NCBI GenBank assembly: GCA_965214975.1
Contig: OZ244055.1
Location: 1,116,001-1,180,000 of the forward strand
Length of the DNA: 64,000 nt
Direction: 5' to 3'
Source: JAJEBT01 sp965214975
Lineage (GTDB): Bacteria > Pseudomonadota > Alphaproteobacteria > MPNO01 > UBA830
Made by a program: the position numbers and the translations under genes. Under the pieces are notes generated by a model. The model searched no databases. It saw only the letters and a program-made list of their open reading frames with translations, and was not told where the DNA came from. Shown in pieces: positions 31,452-40,231 of this stretch; the stretch's first letter is position 1, and the number at the start of each line of letters is the position of its first letter.

Positions 31452-32819
31452 GTGGCTGACGGCACGCGCGCCGCCGTCCTGTGCCCGCGGCCGCGGTCCG
31501 CGGCGGGGTCGCCGCGGGGGGCCGGGGCGCAGCTCGCGGAAGCGCGGGCGCTCGCGGAGGCGATCTCGCTCGACGTCGTGGCGTCCGAGACGGTTCCCGT
31601 CAGGCGGATCCGGAGCGGCAGCTATTTCGGGCCGGGCACGGTCGGGCGGATCGCGGCGTCGGTCGAGGCGTCGCGGGTCGGGATCGCGGTCGTCGACGCG
31701 ACCCTGATGCCCGTCCAGCAGCGTTTTCTGGAGACCGCCTGGAAAACCAAGGTCATCGACCGGACCCAGCTCATCCTCGAGATCTTCGGCGCCCGGGCGC
31801 GGACCCGCGAGGGGGCGCTTCAGGTGGAACTCGCCCGTCTCGCCTACCAGAACAGCCGCCTGGTCCGGAGCTGGACCCATCTCGAGCGCCAGCGGGGCGG
31901 CTCGGGCTTTCTCGGCGGCCCGGGGGAGGCGCAGATCGAGAGCGACCGGCGAACGCTCTCGGAACGCATGGCGAGGCTGCGGAGCGAGCTCGAGGAGGTG
32001 AGGAAGACCCGCGCCCTGCACCGCCGGGCGCGCCGGCGGACGCCCCATGCGACCGTGGCGCTGGTCGGCTACACCAACGCCGGCAAGTCGGAGCTGTTCA
32101 ACCGCCTGACCTCGTCGCGCGTGACGGCGAGGGACCAGCTGTTCGCGACGCTGGATCCGGTGATGCGCTCCGCGCCGCTGCCGTCGGGGCTGCCGGTGAT
32201 CCTGTCCGACACGGTGGGTTTCGTGTCGAACCTGCCGACCAGGCTGGTCGCGGCCTTCCGGGCGACCCTGGAGGAGGTCGTGGAGGCCGACGCGATCGTG
32301 CACGTGCGCGACGTCTCCCACGCCGACGCCGAGCACCAGAAGCGGGACGTCGAGGCCGTGCTCCGGGAGATGGGGATCGACCGCGCGAAACGGGACAACG
32401 TCGTGGAGGTGCTCAACAAGATCGACCTGCTGGACGCCGCCGGGCGCGAGCGGATCGCCAACCTCGCCGCCCGGAAGGAGCGGACGGTGGCCGTTTCCGC
32501 GCTCACGGGCGAGAACTGCGGCCGGCTGCTGGAAACGCTGGACGGCCTGCTCGGGAACGGCCGCGAGACCGTCCGCCTGTCCATCCGTCACGGGAACGGC
32601 GCCGCGGTGTCCTGGCTCTACCGCCACGGCGAGGTTCTCGGCCGCTCGGAGGACGGCGAGCACACCCGGCTCGAGGTCGTCCTGTCGCCCGCGGCGCTGG
32701 CGCGCTTCCGGAGCCGCCACCCCCTCGAGGGGATGCCGCCGCCGCCCGGCGGAACGGCCCCGCCTCAGCGCCAGCAGACGAAGCCGTTCGCGGTGCCGGT
32801 GCCGGCGTCGGAGCGGTAG
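31452..32819 (+). CDS. hflX: GTPase HflX
   Basis: A 455-residue ribosome-associated GTPase that rescues or splits stalled ribosomes. The glycine-rich HflX domain has the motif GSGFLGGPGEAQIESDRR. The G domain has G1 GYTNAGKSELFN, G3 DTVGFVSNLP and G4 NKIDLL. The start is a GTG 28 nt after hfq. The last 18 codons (from about 32765) lie antisense to the 3' end of the convergent dioxygenase gene. They read as an unconserved proline/glutamine tail, suggesting that the original stop was lost when the downstream segment arrived. Confidence 0.95.
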   Translation: MADGTRAAVLCPRPRSAAGSPRGAGAQLAEARALAEAISLDVVASETVPVRRIRSGSYFGPGTVGRIAASVEASRVGIAVVDATLMPVQQRFLETAWKTKVIDRTQLILEIFGARARTREGALQVELARLAYQNSRLVRSWTHLERQRGGSGFLGGPGEAQIESDRRTLSERMARLRSELEEVRKTRALHRRARRRTPHATVALVGYTNAGKSELFNRLTSSRVTARDQLFATLDPVMRSAPLPSGLPVILSDTVGFVSNLPTRLVAAFRATLEEVVEADAIVHVRDVSHADAEHQKRDVEAVLREMGIDRAKRDNVVEVLNKIDLLDAAGRERIANLAARKERTVAVSALTGENCGRLLETLDGLLGNGRETVRLSIRHGNGAAVSWLYRHGEVLGRSEDGEHTRLEVVLSPAALARFRSRHPLEGMPPPPGGTAPPQRQQTKPFAVPVPASER

Positions 32820-33775
32820 CACGGCACGTAGTCGACCACGCCTCCGGAAAGCCGGGTCGGGAACAGGATGCCGGCCGCCACGATCCAGTTGAGCAGTTCC
32901 GACGACCCCGATTGCAGGAGCGCGCGCTCGATCCCGCACAGCGCCTCTCCGTCGCGGCCCTCGAGCGCGGACAGGAAACGCCCGTCGAGTTCCTCGTCGA
33001 TGCAGAAATGGGACATGCCGCCGGAGCCGACGACGGCCACGCGGGCCCCGGAGTTCCAGCGCGCGAGCGCGCGCCCGATCATGCGCCCGAACTCGTAGCA
33101 GCGTCGGGCGCCTGGCTGGTTCGGGGGATAGAAGGTGTTGGTGATGACGGGCAGCGTCGGAACCGCCCGGTCGCGCATGACGCGCCTCAGGACGAAGCTG
33201 AAGGCGTGGGGGGTTCCCGCGTGCCGGTGGCCGTCGTGGGACGGCCATTCCTCCGAGGCGGCGAGGTCGAAGCCGTCCTCCCCGGCCTGCTCGAAGACCT
33301 GCGCCGCGAGTTCCGGCAGTCCCGGATAGTCGGTGCGTTCCTTCGGCCGGTAGGCCCAGTCGGCCTCCTCGATGCCCGGGGGCAGCATCCGGCGCTGCGC
33401 GTCGGTGAGCGGCACGTTGTAGAAGCTCGCGCCGTGGTAGACGGTGAACGCCGGCTGGACCGCGGGAAGAAAGAGCTCCCGCTGGTCGTTGCCGAGAATG
33501 ACGCAGGCGTCGGGCGCGGCGGCCTCCCACTGGCGGCCGATCTCGGCGATGGCCTTCTGGCAGGCCTCGTGCCGCCGCCGGCGCTCGTCCTCGCCGTGCT
33601 TCCCGGGGAGGTTCTCGCCGGCGCGCCGCGCGACGAGCTCGTCGAAGGACAGTTCCTCGCCCCGGAACCAGTGCTTCCGGTCGAGATCGGCCCTGACCCG
33701 GTTCGTCCACTGCGCGGGCGTCGTGTTGAGGGTGGGGCCGTGCGTGGTCCACAGCCCGAGAACCGTTTCAGCCAT
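32765..33775 (-). CDS. class III extradiol ring-cleavage dioxygenase, LigB-like
   Basis: A 336-residue protein with the LigB fold. His12 (LWTTHGPT) matches the first iron ligand of LigB. The C-terminal blocks VAVVGSGGMSHFCIDEELD and SSELLNWIVAAGI match family blocks. The residue where LigB has its second histidine reads VILGNDQREL, so a ligand may differ. Class III enzymes open catechol rings such as protocatechuate or gallate. The gene ends the minus-strand run ligJ-oppB-oppC-oppD-oppF-ligB and overlaps oppF by 8 nt. It also overlaps hflX tail to tail by 55 nt. The exact substrate is unknown. Confidence 0.75.
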   Translation of the reverse strand: MAETVLGLWTTHGPTLNTTPAQWTNRVRADLDRKHWFRGEELSFDELVARRAGENLPGKHGEDERRRRHEACQKAIAEIGRQWEAAAPDACVILGNDQRELFLPAVQPAFTVYHGASFYNVPLTDAQRRMLPPGIEEADWAYRPKERTDYPGLPELAAQVFEQAGEDGFDLAASEEWPSHDGHRHAGTPHAFSFVLRRVMRDRAVPTLPVITNTFYPPNQPGARRCYEFGRMIGRALARWNSGARVAVVGSGGMSHFCIDEELDGRFLSALEGRDGEALCGIERALLQSGSSELLNWIVAAGILFPTRLSGGVVDYVPCYRSDAGTGTANGFVCWR

Positions 33776-34760
33776 CGGTCGCCTCCTGTTCCGCCGAATG
33801 GAGATGGCACGCGACGACGCCGTCCGCCAGCGCGCGCGGGGGCGGGGCCTCGCGGCGGCAGATCCCGAGCGCCCTGGCGCATCGCGGGTGGAAGCGGCAT
33901 CCGCCCGGCGGGGCCAGGGGGTCGGGAAAGCTGTCGTCCGCCGTTCCGGGCGGCAGGCCCAGCTCCGGGTCGGGCGTGAGAACGGCGCCGAGAAGCGTTT
34001 CGGTGTAGGGATGCCTCGGCGTCCCGAAGATCCGCGCGGTCGGGCCGGTTTCCACCATCCGTCCAAGATACATCACCGCGACCCGGTCCGCCATGTGCTC
34101 GACCACCCCGAGATCGTGGCTGATCAGGATGTAGGTCAGGTCAAGTTCTCTTTTCAGCTCGTTGAGAAGATTGACGATCTGGGCCTGCACGGAAACGTCG
34201 AGAGCGGAGGTCGGCTCGTCGCAGACGAGGATTTCCGGCTTCATGGCGAGAGCGCGGGCGATAGCGACGCGCTGGCGCTGGCCGCCCGACAGCTGGTTGG
34301 GGTAGGCGTGAACCAGATGCGGCGCGAGCCCGACCATGGACATGAGCTCGTCGACACGGGCCCGGCGTTCGGTCTCGGTTCCGACGCGGTGGACGGCGAG
34401 GGGAAGGCCGACGATCTGGCGCAGCGTCTTCCGGGGATTGAGCGACGAGTAGGGATCCTGGAAGACCGGTTGCGCGCGGCGGGCGATGTCGATCCGCCGG
34501 GCCCCGGCGACCGGCCGCCCGGCGAGGCGGATGGCGCCGGCGGTCGGCGGGAGCAGGCCGAGAAGCATGCGCGCGAGGGTGGTCTTGCCGGCGCCGCTCT
34601 CGCCGACGACCGCGAACGCCTCCCCGCGCCGGACCGAGAACGACACGTCCTCGACGGCGCGGAACGTGCGGGCCGGCCCGAGAAGCCGCCCCCCGACCCG
34701 GAAGGCGCGGGTGACGCCGGCGCATTCGAGGACCGGCGCCGCCTCCGGGCGGCCGGTCAC
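33768..34760 (-). CDS. oligopeptide/dipeptide-type ABC importer ATPase (OppF/DppF-like)
   Basis: A 330-residue ATPase with Walker A GESGAGKTTLARMLLGLLPP, Q-loop VFQDPYSSLNPRKTLRQIV, signature LSGGQRQRVAIARALAM and Walker B ILVCDEPTSALDV. The C-terminal oligopeptide-binding extension carries cysteines in GGCRFHPRCARALGICR, as in OppF/DppF proteins that bind an iron-sulfur cluster. The GTG start overlaps the oppD-like stop (GTGA). It powers import with the neighbouring permeases. Confidence 0.92.
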   Translation of the reverse strand: MTGRPEAAPVLECAGVTRAFRVGGRLLGPARTFRAVEDVSFSVRRGEAFAVVGESGAGKTTLARMLLGLLPPTAGAIRLAGRPVAGARRIDIARRAQPVFQDPYSSLNPRKTLRQIVGLPLAVHRVGTETERRARVDELMSMVGLAPHLVHAYPNQLSGGQRQRVAIARALAMKPEILVCDEPTSALDVSVQAQIVNLLNELKRELDLTYILISHDLGVVEHMADRVAVMYLGRMVETGPTARIFGTPRHPYTETLLGAVLTPDPELGLPPGTADDSFPDPLAPPGGCRFHPRCARALGICRREAPPPRALADGVVACHLHSAEQEATDG

Positions 34761-35755
34761 TCCGGGGCTCCGGCCGGCGACGGGCGCCCGGGGGGACGGA
34801 CGCAGCGGTAGACGTGCCCGCCGGGGAGCGCGCGCTCCTCGTTTCCCTCCCGTCGGCAACGCTCCTCGGCAACCTCGCAGCGGTTGCGGAACAGGCAGCC
34901 CTCGAGGCGGCCGACCAGCGACGGCACGATGCCGGGAATGGCGCCGAGCCCTTTCTTCGCGGCGCCCGGGCGGGGGATGCAGTCGAGCAGCGCCCGGGTG
35001 TAGGGGTGGGCGGGGGAGGCGAAGACCTGCCGCACGGTGCCGCTTTCCACGATCCGGCCCGCGTACATCACGGCGACGCGGTCGGCGGCTCTCGCCACGA
35101 CCCCGAGATCGTGGGTGATCAGGACCAGCGCCGTCCGGAATTCCGCCTGCAGCTCCGCCAGCAGGTGCAGGATCTGCGCCTGGACGGTGACGTCGAGGGC
35201 CGTCGTCGGCTCGTCCGCGATGAGCAGGGACGGTTCGCACATCAGCGCCATGGCGATCATCGCCCGCTGGCGCAGGCCGCCGGACAGGTGATGGGGAAAC
35301 TGCCGGAGACGGCTCCCGGCGTTGGGGATGCCGACCCGGCCGAGCAGGCGCACGGCGCGTTCGCGCGCCTCGGCGCGGGTGCCCCGGCGATGGCGGACGA
35401 ACGCCTCCTCGAGCTGGTTCCCGATGGTGTAGACCGGGTTGAGACAGCTCATGGGATCCTGGAAGACCATGCCCATCCGGGCGCCGCGGATGTCGGCGAA
35501 ACCGCGGTCCGGAACGTCCTGCAGCTCCTGTCCCTCGAGCCGGATCGCGCGCGCGCGGAGCCTCGCCCGGCGGGGCAGCAGGCGCGCGACCGCGAGCGCC
35601 GTCATGGTCTTGCCGCACCCCGATTCGCCCACGATCGCGAGAGTCTCGCCGCGGGACACCGAGAAATCGACGCCGTTGACGGCATGCAGCACGCCCGCGG
35701 GCACGTCGATGTCGACGCCGAGGCCGCGCACCTCGAGAACGGGAGCCCCGGTCAC
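34757..35755 (-). CDS. oligopeptide/dipeptide-type ABC importer ATPase (OppD/DppD-like)
   Basis: A 332-residue ATPase, partner of the OppF-like subunit. It shows Walker A GESGCGKTMTALAVARLL, the Q-loop MVFQDPMSCLNPVYTIGNQL, the signature HLSGGLRQRAMIAMALM and Walker B LLIADEPTTALDV. The C-terminal cysteine motif LFRNRCEVAEERC follows. The start is GTG, overlapping the upstream permease stop by 4 nt. Confidence 0.92.
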   Translation of the reverse strand: MTGAPVLEVRGLGVDIDVPAGVLHAVNGVDFSVSRGETLAIVGESGCGKTMTALAVARLLPRRARLRARAIRLEGQELQDVPDRGFADIRGARMGMVFQDPMSCLNPVYTIGNQLEEAFVRHRRGTRAEARERAVRLLGRVGIPNAGSRLRQFPHHLSGGLRQRAMIAMALMCEPSLLIADEPTTALDVTVQAQILHLLAELQAEFRTALVLITHDLGVVARAADRVAVMYAGRIVESGTVRQVFASPAHPYTRALLDCIPRPGAAKKGLGAIPGIVPSLVGRLEGCLFRNRCEVAEERCRREGNEERALPGGHVYRCVRPPGRPSPAGAPE

Positions 35756-36642
35756 CGGCCGCGGCCCTCCGGCGCCGTGATGTCGCGGATGCCGTCGCCC
35801 ATCAGGTTGATGGCGACGACGAGAAGAAAGATCGCGAGTCCCGGCAGCACGATCAGGTAGGGCTTGAAGAACATGAAGCCGCGCCCTTCCGACACCAGCA
35901 GGCCCCAGGACGGGGAGGGCGGCTGGATGCCGAGGCCGAGGAACGAGAGCACGGCCTCGACGAGGATCGCGATGGCCATCTCCAGGCTCGCGACCACGAT
36001 GATCTGGCCGGCGACGTTGGGCAGGATCTCGCGGAAGATGACGCGGGCCCGCGACGCGCCAACGGCCTCGGCCGCGGTCACGAAGTCCTGCGTTCTCACC
36101 TGCTGCGTCGCGCTGCGGACGACGACCGCGAACCGGTCCCAGAACAGGAAGCCGAGAATGCAGACGAGCGCCACCAGCGACCCCCCGAAGATCGACACCA
36201 GGGAAAGCGCGATCAGGATGCCCGGCAGGGCCAGCTTGGCGTTGATCAGGTACATCGCGAAGGCGTCGACGCGGCCGCCGAAATAGCCGCCGGCCACGCC
36301 GATCAGGGATCCGACGACCCCCGAGACGAGCGCGGCCCCGATCCCGACCAGAAGCGAGACGCGCGCGCCGTGCAGGATGCGCGTCAGGTAGTCGCGGCCG
36401 AGAGAGTCCGTTCCCAGCACGTGGGTCCAGCCTCCGCCGGCGCCCCAGACCGGGTTCACCAGCCGCGCCTCGAGGTTCTGGCTGTAGGGGTCGAACGCGG
36501 TGAGATGGGGCGCGAACGCCGCGAGCAGGACGACCAGGGCGACGAAACCGCCGCCGGCGAGGAACCCGGGATGGGACCGCGCCCGCCGCCTCATGGTCTC
36601 GGCCGGCGTCGGAGCCGCGCCCGCCTGCCCGTCGTCCCTCAT
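35752..36642 (-). CDS. ABC importer permease (OppC/DppC-like)
   Basis: A 296-residue inner-membrane permease with about six helices. The GTDSLGRDYLTRILHGARVS motif is typical of OppC-type proteins. The EAA loop that contacts the ATPases is TAAEAVGASRARVIFREILP. It lies 19 nt downstream of the OppB-like permease and overlaps the OppD-like ATPase by 4 nt, so both permeases and both ATPases are made together. Confidence 0.92.
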   Translation of the reverse strand: MRDDGQAGAAPTPAETMRRRARSHPGFLAGGGFVALVVLLAAFAPHLTAFDPYSQNLEARLVNPVWGAGGGWTHVLGTDSLGRDYLTRILHGARVSLLVGIGAALVSGVVGSLIGVAGGYFGGRVDAFAMYLINAKLALPGILIALSLVSIFGGSLVALVCILGFLFWDRFAVVVRSATQQVRTQDFVTAAEAVGASRARVIFREILPNVAGQIIVVASLEMAIAILVEAVLSFLGLGIQPPSPSWGLLVSEGRGFMFFKPYLIVLPGLAIFLLVVAINLMGDGIRDITAPEGRGR

Positions 36643-36661
36643 GGCGGGTCCCGTGCCTCCC

Positions 36662-37579
36662 TCAGTCGAGACGGATCCGCGGGTCGAGCCGCGCGTTGAC
36701 CAGGTCCGACGCCAAGGTGAGCGCGATGTAGCAGAACGACACGAAGACGAGAATCGACTGGACCACCGGGAAGTCGCTTCGCAGGATCGACTGGTAGGCG
36801 AGCAGCCCGATGCCGTTGAGCGCGAAGACGGCCTCGACGACGACCGACCCGCCGAGAAGAAAGCCCAGGGAGACCGCCGACAGGGAGACCACCGGCAGGA
36901 TCGCGTTGCGCAGCGCGTGCTTGAACAGCACCGCCGGGGCGCGGAGCCCCTTGGCCCGGGCGGTGCGGACGTAGTCGGAATCGAGCACTTCCAGCATGCC
37001 CGCCCGGGTCAGCCGCATCAGCGCCGGCATGACCGCGGTGCCGAGGGTGATCGTCGGCAGCACGAAATGGGCGACGCTGCCCGACCCCGAGATCGGAAGC
37101 CAGGCCAGGGCCACCCCGAACACGTAGATCAGCATCAGCCCGAGCCAGAAATTCGGGATCGCCTGCCCGAACACCGCGAGCGCGAGCGCCGCCCGGTCGA
37201 CCCAGCCGTTGGCGCGGACGGCGGCGACGACGCCGAGGGGGATGGCGAGCGCGAGCGCGAGCGCGAGCGAGCCGAGCGACAGCGCGACGGTCACCCCGAC
37301 GCGCTCGAGGATGAGATCGAGGACCGGCTCGGCGGTGAACAGGGATTCGCCGAGATCGCCGGCGAGCGCGCGCGCGGCCCAGTCCAGGTACTGCTCGTGC
37401 AGCGGCCGGTCGAGACCGTAGAGTCTCGCGAGCTCCGCGATCTCCTCGGGCGCGGCGTCCTCGCCGGCGAGATCCGCGGCGAGATCGCCGGACATCCGGA
37501 GCAGCCCGAAGCCGACGACCGACACCGTCAGGGCGACGAGAAGCGCGACGCCGGCCCTCTGGAGGACGAAGCGGCCCAC
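36662..37579 (-). CDS. ABC importer permease (OppB/DppB-like)
   Basis: A 305-residue permease with the N-terminal helix and RAGVALLVALTVSVVGFGLL start characteristic of OppB. The periplasmic region contains LARLYGLDRPLHEQYLDWAA, and the EAA loop is VRTARAKGLRAPAVLFKHAL. It encodes a run of alternating Ala-Leu residues from a GCGAGC repeat at 37245-37268. It is 25 nt downstream of ligJ, in the same minus-strand operon. Confidence 0.92.
   Translation of the reverse strand: MGRFVLQRAGVALLVALTVSVVGFGLLRMSGDLAADLAGEDAAPEEIAELARLYGLDRPLHEQYLDWAARALAGDLGESLFTAEPVLDLILERVGVTVALSLGSLALALALAIPLGVVAAVRANGWVDRAALALAVFGQAIPNFWLGLMLIYVFGVALAWLPISGSGSVAHFVLPTITLGTAVMPALMRLTRAGMLEVLDSDYVRTARAKGLRAPAVLFKHALRNAILPVVSLSAVSLGFLLGGSVVVEAVFALNGIGLLAYQSILRSDFPVVQSILVFVSFCYIALTLASDLVNARLDPRIRLD
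37245..37268. repeat. four tandem GCGAGC hexamers inside the oppB-like gene
   Basis: Four perfect copies of GCGAGC run from 37245 to 37268. On the coding (minus) strand they encode alternating Ala and Leu within a transmembrane helix. Because the unit is six bases, gain or loss of copies would keep the frame and change only helix length. Confidence 0.8.
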
Positions 37580-37604
37580 GAGCGTCCTTCCGCGCCCGCC
37601 CGCG

Positions 37605-38618
37605 TCAGCCGTCGAGCCGGAACACCCGCCGGGCGTTTCCGGAGAGGATCTTCGTCCTGTCCTCTTCGGACAGCCACCCGATCTCCCGGACGTGGTGGGC
37701 GACGTCGTCCATGTGCCGGCCGGTCTCGGGGTCGACGGACGAGCCGACGCCCGGACACTCCGCGCCGAACAGGCACTGGTCGACCCCTGCCACGCGGATC
37801 AGCAGCTCGATCGCCTCGCGGGTGTAGAGCACGGTGTCGTAGAACAGGCGGCGCATGCGGCGGCTGAACCGCTCCGCCCCCTCGCGGCGGAGCGATCCCG
37901 ACTCGAAGCGGCCGAGCTGGTAGGGGATCGCGCCGCCGCCGTGGCTGACGACGATCCGCAGGTCGGGGAAGTCGTCGAGCACCGTCGAGTTGACCAGCCC
38001 GTGGACCGCCGTGGTCTCCTCGTTGATGAAGCGCAGGGAATAGGGCTCGCGCTCGGACCGCGATCCGGTTCCGTGGACGTGCGCGGGCACGTCGAGCTCG
38101 CACAGCCTCTCGTAGAGCGGATACCAGTAGCGGTCGCCGAGCGCCGGCGGATGGACGCCGGTGTTCTCGTACGGATCCGGATTGAGCAGGCAGCCCTTGA
38201 AGCCGAGCTCGACGACGCAGCGTTCGAGTTCGGCGATCGCCATGTCGAGCGGCTCCCCGCAGGGCTGGGGCAGGCCCGCCACCCCGACGAAGCGGTCCGG
38301 ATAGAGCCCGACCTCGCGGTGGATCACGTTGTTGCACTCCTCGTGGAACCACTGCACGAGCCGCGCCGGCTTCTCCGAATGCATGAGCTGGAACGGGCGC
38401 GGGGACAGCAGCTGCCTGTCGGTGCCGAGGACGTCGAGATAGTCCATGTGGCTGTGGCCGGAGCCCGGAAAGCGCTCGACCTCGACGGCGCGGCGGATGT
38501 CGTCGTCGCTGACGTTCACGCGGCCGCGGCCGTGGGCGCCGCGGTGGGAGAGCAGGCTCGCCTTGTAGGCCCAGAGCTCGGCGGGGGCGCTGACATGGGC
38601 GTGGCAGTCGATGATCAT
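37605..38618 (-). CDS. ligJ: 4-oxalomesaconate hydratase-like amidohydrolase (LigJ-type)
   Basis: A 337-residue amidohydrolase-superfamily protein that closely matches my knowledge of sphingomonad LigJ, the zinc hydratase acting on 4-oxalomesaconate in protocatechuate 4,5-cleavage. Shared features are the start MIIDCHAHVSAPAELWAYKA, LSPRPFQLMHSEKPARLV, FKGCLLNPDPYENTG, SHGGGAIPYQLGRFES and FGAECPGVGSSVDPETG. The likely metal ligands are H6, H8, H180 and E287, with H226 nearby. It heads the minus-strand operon with the ABC importer and the extradiol dioxygenase, and diverges from the binding-protein gene. Other aromatic-pathway hydratases or decarboxylases of this superfamily remain possible. 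Confidence 0.83.
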   Translation of the reverse strand: MIIDCHAHVSAPAELWAYKASLLSHRGAHGRGRVNVSDDDIRRAVEVERFPGSGHSHMDYLDVLGTDRQLLSPRPFQLMHSEKPARLVQWFHEECNNVIHREVGLYPDRFVGVAGLPQPCGEPLDMAIAELERCVVELGFKGCLLNPDPYENTGVHPPALGDRYWYPLYERLCELDVPAHVHGTGSRSEREPYSLRFINEETTAVHGLVNSTVLDDFPDLRIVVSHGGGAIPYQLGRFESGSLRREGAERFSRRMRRLFYDTVLYTREAIELLIRVAGVDQCLFGAECPGVGSSVDPETGRHMDDVAHHVREIGWLSEEDRTKILSGNARRVFRLDG

Positions 38619-38641
38619 GACGGCGGCCTCCGGCAATCTGC

Positions 38642-38647
38642 TACAAT
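38642..38647 (+). promoter_or_regulatory. candidate -10 box for the binding-protein gene
   Basis: TACAAT matches five of six positions of the -10 consensus. It would place the start near 38654, 45 nt before the ATG. No good -35 box is visible at the right distance, so an activator may be needed. The site lies in the 80-nt divergent region shared with ligJ. Confidence 0.35.
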
Positions 38648-38698
38648 GGCCGCGGGCGGAGACGCGAACGGCGCCCGCCAATGGTAGGGAGACGGATC

Positions 38699-40231
38699 AT
38701 GAGACGCAAACCGTGGTTCCTGGCGATCTCGGCCGCCGCGGCGCTGGCGGCCGCGCCGGCGCTGGCGCAGAAGTCGGCCGACACGCTGCGGGTCGGCTTC
38801 GTCGACCCGATCTCCGGGGTCGACCTGATCTACGACCCCAAGGGGGAGACGTCCTTCAGCAGCCGCGCGGTGATGGACACGCTGATCAGCTACAACGAGA
38901 GGACGCGGGAGTTCGAGCCCCTGCTGGCGTCCTCCTGGCGGCGCCTGGATCCCGCGACTTACGAGTTCACGCTGCGCGACGACGTCAAGTTCCACGACGG
39001 CTCGCCGCTCGACGCCGACGATGTCGTCTACTCCCTGAACTGGCTCAGCGATCCCAAGGTCAGGTTCCGGCTGAAGACCCGCTTCCTGTGGATCGACAGG
39101 GCCGTCAAGGTCGACCGCCGCACGGTGCGGGTGACGACGAAGGGGCCGCGCGCGGTCGCCATGGCCCGTTTCGCGGTGAGCGTCCCCATCCTGCCGTCGG
39201 ACGTGCACGGCGGGCTCGATAACCCTGCGACCTTCGGCAAGAGCCCGGTCGGCACCGGCCCCTACAGGGTCGTGTCCTACAGTCCCGACAGGGGCGTCCG
39301 CCTGGCGCGCAACGACGCCTACCGTCACGGCCCGCCGTCGAAGCCCGCCGGCCGCATCGGGAACGTGCACCTCCTGCCGATTCCCGACATCCAGACCCAG
39401 GTCGCGCAGCTGATCACGGGCGGGCTGGACATGATCCACAACGTTCCGAAGGACCAGGCCGACAATCTCGCGCTCAACCCGGCGCTGGCGCTCACGGTCA
39501 GCAACGGCATCCTCTACCGCTACATCTCCTTCGACGCGGTGGGCCGGACGGGCGGCGACGAGCTCAAGGACGTGCGGGTGCGGCGCGCGCTGATCCATGC
39601 CATCGACCGGGATTCGATCCGGCGCAACGTCTTCGCGGGCGGAGAGGCCGTGGCGAAGATGGATTCGATCTGCAAGCCGATCCAGATCGGGTGCGCGTTC
39701 GACCGCCGGCCGGTCCGCCACGACCCGGCGGCGGCCAGGAGGCTTCTCGCCGAGGCGGGCAGGACCGGGCTCCGGCTCGAGATCACCACGCTGCCGGAAT
39801 CGCGGACGGTGGCCGAGGCGATCGCGGGGTATTTCCGTGCCGCGGGCGTCAGGGCATCTCTGAGGAGCGTGACCTTCGGCGCCTACCGGAAGCTCCAGGG
39901 GGGCGGGAAGATCCAGGCGCTGGTCCACCAGTTCAGTTCCGGCGGCGTTCCGGACGTGGACGCGCTGGTCACGTTCTATTTCGGCAGCAAGGCGCGGGAC
40001 TACTACGGCGACGAGCGGATCCGGGCGTGGATGAAGGCCGCCGGCGCGACCTTCGACGTGGCGGAGCGCGAGGCGCTGTACCGGAAGATCTTCGACCGCA
40101 TCAACGAGCAGGCCTACATCACCCCGATCGCGAGCCTGCCGTCGGTTTTCGTGCACTCCAGGGACGTGGCGATCGAGAAGGGGATCATCAATCCCTTCGG
40201 GGCCGAGATGAGCCGGATCAGCTGGCGGTAG
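38699..40231 (+). CDS. periplasmic substrate-binding protein of an oligopeptide-type ABC importer (SBP family 5)
   Basis: A 510-residue secreted protein. The Sec signal peptide is about 28 residues (RRKPWFLAIS... ending PALA, cleavage before QKSADT). Family 5 motifs are YEFTLRDDVKFHDGSPLDAD, PVGTGPYRVVSY and VRRALIHAIDRDSI. Two cysteines (SICKPIQIGCAF) could form a disulfide. It would deliver substrate to the divergent oppBCDF-like genes. Many family 5 proteins bind peptides, but some bind sugars, nickel or aromatic conjugates, so a non-peptide ligand is possible here given ligJ and the dioxygenase. GGGAGACGG precedes the ATG. Confidence 0.92.
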   Translation: MRRKPWFLAISAAAALAAAPALAQKSADTLRVGFVDPISGVDLIYDPKGETSFSSRAVMDTLISYNERTREFEPLLASSWRRLDPATYEFTLRDDVKFHDGSPLDADDVVYSLNWLSDPKVRFRLKTRFLWIDRAVKVDRRTVRVTTKGPRAVAMARFAVSVPILPSDVHGGLDNPATFGKSPVGTGPYRVVSYSPDRGVRLARNDAYRHGPPSKPAGRIGNVHLLPIPDIQTQVAQLITGGLDMIHNVPKDQADNLALNPALALTVSNGILYRYISFDAVGRTGGDELKDVRVRRALIHAIDRDSIRRNVFAGGEAVAKMDSICKPIQIGCAFDRRPVRHDPAAARRLLAEAGRTGLRLEITTLPESRTVAEAIAGYFRAAGVRASLRSVTFGAYRKLQGGGKIQALVHQFSSGGVPDVDALVTFYFGSKARDYYGDERIRAWMKAAGATFDVAEREALYRKIFDRINEQAYITPIASLPSVFVHSRDVAIEKGIINPFGAEMSRISWR

